From the NCBI GenBank assembly GCA_934636305.1, contig CAKUAM010000049.1:1-14861 (forward strand): a stretch of DNA of 14,861 bases, read 5' to 3'. The position numbers and the translations under genes were made by a program. The DNA comes from an uncultured Oscillospiraceae bacterium (GTDB lineage Bacteria; Bacillota; Clostridia; Oscillospirales; Oscillospiraceae). Under the pieces are notes generated by a model. The model was not told where the DNA came from, searched no databases, and saw only the letters and a program-made list of their open reading frames with translations. This document shows positions 12,051-14,861 of the stretch, in pieces (position 1 is the stretch's first letter; every line of letters begins with the position of its first letter).

Positions 12051-13871
12051 ATGACGCAGGATAAAATTCGTAATATTGCAATCATCGCACACGTTGACCA
12101 CGGCAAAACCACGCTGGTCGACCAGATGCTCAAGCAGGGCGGCGTTTACCGGGAAAATCAGGTTGTGGCCGACCGCGTAATGGACTCGGGCGATCTCGAG
12201 CGCGAGCGCGGCATCACAATCCTTGCCAAGAACACCGCCGTCCACTATAAAGGCTACAAAATCAACATCGTCGACACCCCGGGCCACGCCGATTTCTCCG
12301 GTGAGGTCGAACGGATTCTCAAGATGGTCGACGGCGTTCTGCTGCTCGTCGACGCAGCCGAAGGCCCCATGCCGCAGACGCGCTTCGTGCTGCAGAAGGC
12401 ATTGGAGCTTGGCCATAAGGTCATCGTTGTTGTCAATAAAATTGACCGTCCCGATGCCCGTGTCCACGAGGTCATGGACGAGGTTCTCGAGCTTCTGCTC
12501 GACCTCAACGCCACGGAGGAGCAGTTTGACTCCCCCACGATCTTCTGCTCTGCGCGCGAGGGCACATCGTCCTATGGCCCGGATGAAAAGGGCACCGATC
12601 TGACCCCGCTGTTCGACACCATTGTCAATTATATCGATCCCCCCACGGGTGATCCCAACGGCCCTCTGCAGATTCTGGTTTCCTCCATCGACTACAATGA
12701 ATTTGTCGGCCGTATGGGCATTGGCCGCATTGAGCGCGGCTCCATCCGCCAGAACCAGGAAGTCATTGTCTGCGACTACCACGATCCGGACGTCAAGAAG
12801 AAGGAAAAGGTCGTCGCACTGTACGAGTTCACCGGTCTTGGCCGCAGCCCCATCCAGGAGGCATCTGCCGGTGAGATTGTCGCATTCTCCGGCATTTCCG
12901 ATATTACCATCGGCCGCACGCTCTGTGACGTAGAGCACGTTGAGCCGCTGCCGTTCGTCAAAATTTCCGATCCGACCATCGAGATGACCTTCTCTGTCAA
13001 CGACTCGCCATTTGCAGGCCGCGAGGGCAAGTATGTCACCTCCCGCAATCTGCGTGACCGGCTGCAGCGTGAGCTGCTGAAGGACGTGTCGCTGCATGTG
13101 AACGAGATGGGCACCGACGCATTCAACGTCGCCGGCCGCGGCGAAATGCACCTTTCCATCCTGATTGAGACGATGCGCCGCGAGGGCTATGAGTTCCAGG
13201 TCTCCACGCCGCACGTGCTCAATAAGGAGATTGACGGCAAGCTCTGCGAGCCGATTGAACGCATGGTCGCCGACGTGCCGGAGGGCTCTGTCGGCTCCGT
13301 GATTGACAAGATTTCGCAGCGCAAGGGCGATCTTGTCTCCATGACGCCGGTCGGCAGCCGGATGCGTCTGGAATTTCTTGTTCCGACGCGCGGCCTGTTC
13401 GGCTACCGCAATGAATTTCTGACCGATACCCGCGGCGAGGGCATCATGGCCTCGACGCTTGACAGCTACGCACCCGTCAAGGGTGAAATCTCCCGCCGCC
13501 TGACCGGTTCGCTCGTTGCGTTTGAAACTGGTGAGTCAACCGCCTATGGTCTTGGCGGCATCCAGGACCGCGGCGCTCTGTTCATCGGGCCTGGCGTGGA
13601 GGTTTATGCCGGTATGGTCGTCGGCCAATGCAACCGCAATGAGGATATGACCGTCAACGTCTGCAAGAAAAAGCAGCTGACGAACATGCGTGCGGCCGGC
13701 TCTGACGCGGCCATTCGCCTGACGCCGCCGACGGTTCTGTCCCTCGAGCAGTGCATGGAGTATCTTGCTGACGATGAGCTGCTGGAGGTCACGCCGAAAT
13801 CGCTGCGGATCCGCAAGCGCCAGCTTGACCACGCGGCAAGAATGCGTTCGCTGATGAAATCCAGACAGTAA
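12051..13871 (+). CDS. typA: Ribosome-binding translational GTPase TypA/BipA
   Basis: A 606-residue GTPase related to EF-G and LepA that binds 70S ribosomes and aids ribosome assembly and growth under stress or cold. The GTPase domain shows G1 AHVDHGKTT at 13-21, G2 RERGITI at 51-57, G3 DTPGHAD at 75-81 and G4 NKID at 129-132. The rest follows the TypA layout: a beta-barrel domain, two alpha/beta domains (ETMRREGYEFQVSTP, PTRGLFGYRNEFL, GEGIMASTLDSY), and the TypA-specific C-terminal domain with KKKQLTNMRAAGSDAAIRLTPP. Length is normal for the family. ATG 12051 matches the family start and follows AAGGAAGGGG; the open frame continues upstream on the same strand but that part is the reverse of the ferritin-like gene. 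It is a single-gene transcript with its own promoter and terminator. Confidence 0.97.
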   Translation: MTQDKIRNIAIIAHVDHGKTTLVDQMLKQGGVYRENQVVADRVMDSGDLERERGITILAKNTAVHYKGYKINIVDTPGHADFSGEVERILKMVDGVLLLVDAAEGPMPQTRFVLQKALELGHKVIVVVNKIDRPDARVHEVMDEVLELLLDLNATEEQFDSPTIFCSAREGTSSYGPDEKGTDLTPLFDTIVNYIDPPTGDPNGPLQILVSSIDYNEFVGRMGIGRIERGSIRQNQEVIVCDYHDPDVKKKEKVVALYEFTGLGRSPIQEASAGEIVAFSGISDITIGRTLCDVEHVEPLPFVKISDPTIEMTFSVNDSPFAGREGKYVTSRNLRDRLQRELLKDVSLHVNEMGTDAFNVAGRGEMHLSILIETMRREGYEFQVSTPHVLNKEIDGKLCEPIERMVADVPEGSVGSVIDKISQRKGDLVSMTPVGSRMRLEFLVPTRGLFGYRNEFLTDTRGEGIMASTLDSYAPVKGEISRRLTGSLVAFETGESTAYGLGGIQDRGALFIGPGVEVYAGMVVGQCNRNEDMTVNVCKKKQLTNMRAAGSDAAIRLTPPTVLSLEQCMEYLADDELLEVTPKSLRIRKRQLDHAARMRSLMKSRQ

Positions 13872-13875
13872 AAGG

Positions 13876-13917
13876 ATTCCCCGGTGCCTTTCGCACCGGG
13901 GAATTTATATTTTTTTC
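13876..13917 (+). terminator. Terminator of typA
   Basis: ATTCCCCGGTGC and GCACCGGGGAAT form a perfect 12-pair stem around CTTTC, followed by TTATATTTTTTT. It begins 4 bases after the stop. Confidence 0.93.
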
Positions 13918-14175
13918 ATTTATCAATAAAGCAGATCATACTTTCCTTCCCACTTCTGCAAAAGCAAAATAGGCCGCTTTCTCATCATTTTTTGTCTCTC
14001 TAAACAGTATAGAACGGATCATACTTTCTTTCTCGCTTCTCCGAGAAAGAAAGTATGGCAAAGAAAGAGGAGCCTGAGGGGATTTCGATTTCCCCTCAGA
14101 CTCCCTGAAAGCGACCAAGAAAACCGCTTCGGTTTTCTTGGATCTTTCCCGCGCCACAGGCGCTGTACAATTCTG
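13918..14175. repeat. Palindrome-rich intergenic repeat region
   Basis: No gene is supported here. GATCATACTTTC and its surroundings occur twice in direct orientation (from about 13935 and 14017), a partial duplication of about 25 bp. Three hairpins then follow in series: 14020-14057 (16-bp perfect arms, CATACTTTCTTTCTCG), 14069-14104 (14-bp arms with one mismatch, GGAGCCTGAGGGGA) and 14115-14141 (12-bp perfect arms around CTT). A small GCGCC-ACA-GGCGC palindrome is at 14151-14163. The compact chain of stems resembles dispersed intergenic elements of gut Clostridia. Confidence 0.7.
14121..14153 (-). repeat. 33-bp inverted repeat, copy 1
   Basis: This stretch is the exact reverse complement of 14730-14762. 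It begins 22 bases beyond the stop of the Cro/C1-type gene, in that gene's direction of transcription, and its inner half forms part of the 14115-14141 hairpin, so it may also serve as a terminator. Confidence 0.9.
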
Positions 14176-14406
14176 TTAAACCTCTGATTTGTGGTCAGAA
14201 ACCATAATATCCGGCTTGTATTCCGCAATTTCATTGAGATCACAGCCAAGAATCCGGCAAAGCTGATCCAGCGTATATGTATTGACGTTTCCATTCTTGC
14301 GCAGCCGGTCAAGCTGACCTGTGCTGAAATGAAACTCTTGAATTAGACGATACTGCGAGATTCCCTTCTCTTTCATGGTTTTCCATAGCCGATCATATAT
14401 AATCAT
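14176..14406 (-). CDS. Cro/C1-type helix-turn-helix regulator
   Basis: A 76-residue single-domain DNA-binding protein. The XRE-type fold covers about 4-64: WKTMKEKGISQYRLIQEFHFSTGQLDRLRKNGNVNTYTLDQLCRILGCDLNEI in sections, with the helix-turn-helix at about 17-37 (ISQYRLIQEF, then STGQLDRLRK as recognition helix) and the typical closing TLDQLCRILGCDLNEI at 45-60. ATG 14406 is chosen because GGAGGG lies 7 bases upstream; ATG 14412 is too close. Its promoter has TTGCCA and TACGAT 17 bp apart, and the -10 is one arm of the inverted repeat TACGAT-N6-ATCGTA, which suggests autorepression. It is divergent from a 61-residue gene that it probably also controls. Small XRE proteins of this kind occur on chromosomes and mobile elements alike. 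Confidence 0.85.
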   Translation of the reverse strand: MIIYDRLWKTMKEKGISQYRLIQEFHFSTGQLDRLRKNGNVNTYTLDQLCRILGCDLNEIAEYKPDIMVSDHKSEV

Positions 14407-14420
14407 GTGCATCCCTCCGG

Positions 14421-14483
14421 TACGATAAAACCATCGTATGGGGATGCCCTATAATTGGCAATTGCCCATAAGTGGGCTATATT
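14421..14483. promoter_or_regulatory. Divergent promoters with overlapping -35 boxes and nested palindromes
   Basis: Plus strand: TTGGCA (14455-14460), 17 bp, TATATT (14478-14483). Minus strand: TTGCCA (14461-14456), 17 bp, TACGAT (14438-14433). The two -35 boxes overlap by five bases. Three inverted repeats sit on these promoters: TACGAT-N6-ATCGTA (14421-14438) over the minus -10, GGCAATTGCC (14457-14466) over both -35 boxes, and GCCCA-TAAG-TGGGC (14464-14477) in the plus spacer. This is the layout of a self-controlled divergent switch. Confidence 0.7.
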
Positions 14484-14504
14484 GAGATTATAGGAGGAAT
14501 TAAT

Positions 14505-14690
14505 ATGGAAGCTAATGAATTTGAACTGGCATTCGACGCATTTCTTGACCGGCACGAATATGATGATGCAGAAAATGCTCTATTTGTTATTGTGCGGGCA
14601 GCGTTTCTTGCTGGATGGCAGGCTGCTGGGGGCAATCCGCCAAAGGCAGAGCAGGTTCTTCATCTCTTGGATATCAAAGGAAAACTATAG
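14505..14690 (+). CDS. Small acidic protein divergent from the HTH regulator, unknown function
   Basis: A 61-residue protein beginning MEANEFELAFDAFLDRHEYD, acidic at the N-terminus, with a predicted helix that includes ENALFVIVRAAFLAGWQAAGG (23-43) and a short C-terminal helix (KAEQVLHLLDIKGKL). The central AAFLAGWQAAGG resembles sequences in small phage or plasmid-borne proteins, but no family is recognised. The ribosome site AGGAGG lies 7 bases before the ATG and a strong promoter stands just upstream, so it is very likely real. A start 11 codons earlier is possible but has no ribosome site. No signal peptide is present. A role with the divergent regulator, for example as antirepressor or effector, is speculation. 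Confidence 0.7.
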   Translation: MEANEFELAFDAFLDRHEYDDAENALFVIVRAAFLAGWQAAGGNPPKAEQVLHLLDIKGKL

Positions 14691-14729
14691 TTTGCCATGT
14701 ATACAGGTTCGCATTGGTCTGTCAGGCAA

Positions 14730-14762
14730 CGCGGGAAAGATCCAAGAAAACCGAAGCGGTTT
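14730..14762 (+). repeat. 33-bp inverted repeat, copy 2
   Basis: Exact reverse complement of 14121-14153. It begins 39 bases after the stop of the 61-residue gene, with the same orientation relative to that gene as copy 1 has to the regulator gene. Here the inner hairpin is reduced to AAACCG-AAG-CGGTTT. Confidence 0.9.
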
Positions 14763-14763
14763 C

Positions 14764-14797
14764 TGCGATGCAGACCCAGCCTGTGGTCTGCATCGCA
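14764..14797. repeat. 13-bp inverted repeat
   Basis: TGCGATGCAGACC (14764-14776) and GGTCTGCATCGCA (14785-14797) are exact complements around an 8-base loop, directly after the second 33-bp copy. No U-run follows, and no gene is seen between 14691 and the window end. Confidence 0.8.
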
Positions 14798-14823
14798 AGA
14801 GGAGGAACAAAGCGTCAGAATAA

Positions 14824-14850
14824 GAAGCCTTGCTGCGCAAGGCTTCGTTT
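14824..14850 (+). repeat. 10-bp hairpin at the right edge
   Basis: GAAGCCTTGC and GCAAGGCTTC pair perfectly around TGC (14824-14846) and are followed by GTTT. It could be a terminator of the 61-residue gene or another palindromic unit; the window ends 11 bases later. Confidence 0.65.
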
Positions 14851-14861
14851 CGGAAGCTTTG

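Noticed and set aside
12027..13214. 395-codon minus-strand frame opposite typA
   Set aside because: Antisense shadow of a highly conserved GTPase.
13918..14175. CRISPR-like array
   Set aside because: The repeats here are two partial direct copies and distinct hairpins, without regular spacers or recurring units.
14019..14312. Minus-strand frames over the hairpin region and regulator gene
   Set aside because: They translate palindromic repeats and the wrong frame of the regulator; typical false frames over repeats.
14176..14690. Type II toxin-antitoxin pair
   Set aside because: The regulator and small gene are divergent rather than in tandem, and the 61-residue protein shows no toxin motif; a known TA family cannot be supported.

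Overview
The window looks like a chromosomal segment of a gut-type Clostridia, most likely Oscillospiraceae or Butyricicoccaceae. The evidence is GC-rich codon choice, Firmicutes-type AGGAGG ribosome sites, U-tailed hairpin terminators, and families common in that group (DUF2325, DUF3793, DUF3786, DUF4367-like modules, Clostridium-type short flavodoxin). The taxon is inference; no rRNA or tRNA gene is present.

Layout. 1-393: the N-terminal stub of a tyrosine recombinase and an intergenic stretch with the promoter of the next operon. 394-4748 (+): a complete polyamine-type ABC importer (potA-potB-potC-potD) followed by a TIGR04076-like small protein and a strong terminator. 4758-7320 (+): an AraC regulator with its own promoter and terminator, then a three-gene operon DUF2325-DUF3793-flavodoxin. 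Flavodoxin replaces ferredoxin when iron is scarce, so this is probably an iron- or redox-stress module; a TTAG...CTAA inverted repeat before the operon could be a DtxR-type operator. 7321-8505: a non-coding interval, a minus-strand GNAT acetyltransferase, and a 160-bp MITE with 18-bp terminal repeats and TA duplications, inserted between the GNAT ribosome site and a near-consensus promoter.

8526-11840 (-): read in the direction of transcription, a ferritin-like protein, then a DUF4367-like lipoprotein, an ECF sigma factor, a membrane anti-sigma-like protein that carries the same C-terminal module as the lipoprotein, a 54-residue Cys-containing protein, and a DUF3786 protein. An ECF-like promoter lies before the lipoprotein gene and suggests autoregulation. 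12051-13917 (+): typA/bipA with promoter and terminator, divergent from the ferritin-like gene. 13918-14861: a palindrome-rich repeat region enclosing a divergent pair (a Cro/C1-type regulator and a 61-residue protein) whose promoters share overlapping -35 boxes. Both genes of this pair are followed by the same exact 33-bp sequence, so the pair sits between inverted copies.

No CRISPR array, toxin-antitoxin pair of known family, or complete autonomous mobile element was seen. The most unusual items are the MITE that cuts a promoter-driven reading frame, the sigma/anti-sigma/lipoprotein set sharing one sensory-looking module, and the 33-bp-bounded divergent cassette.
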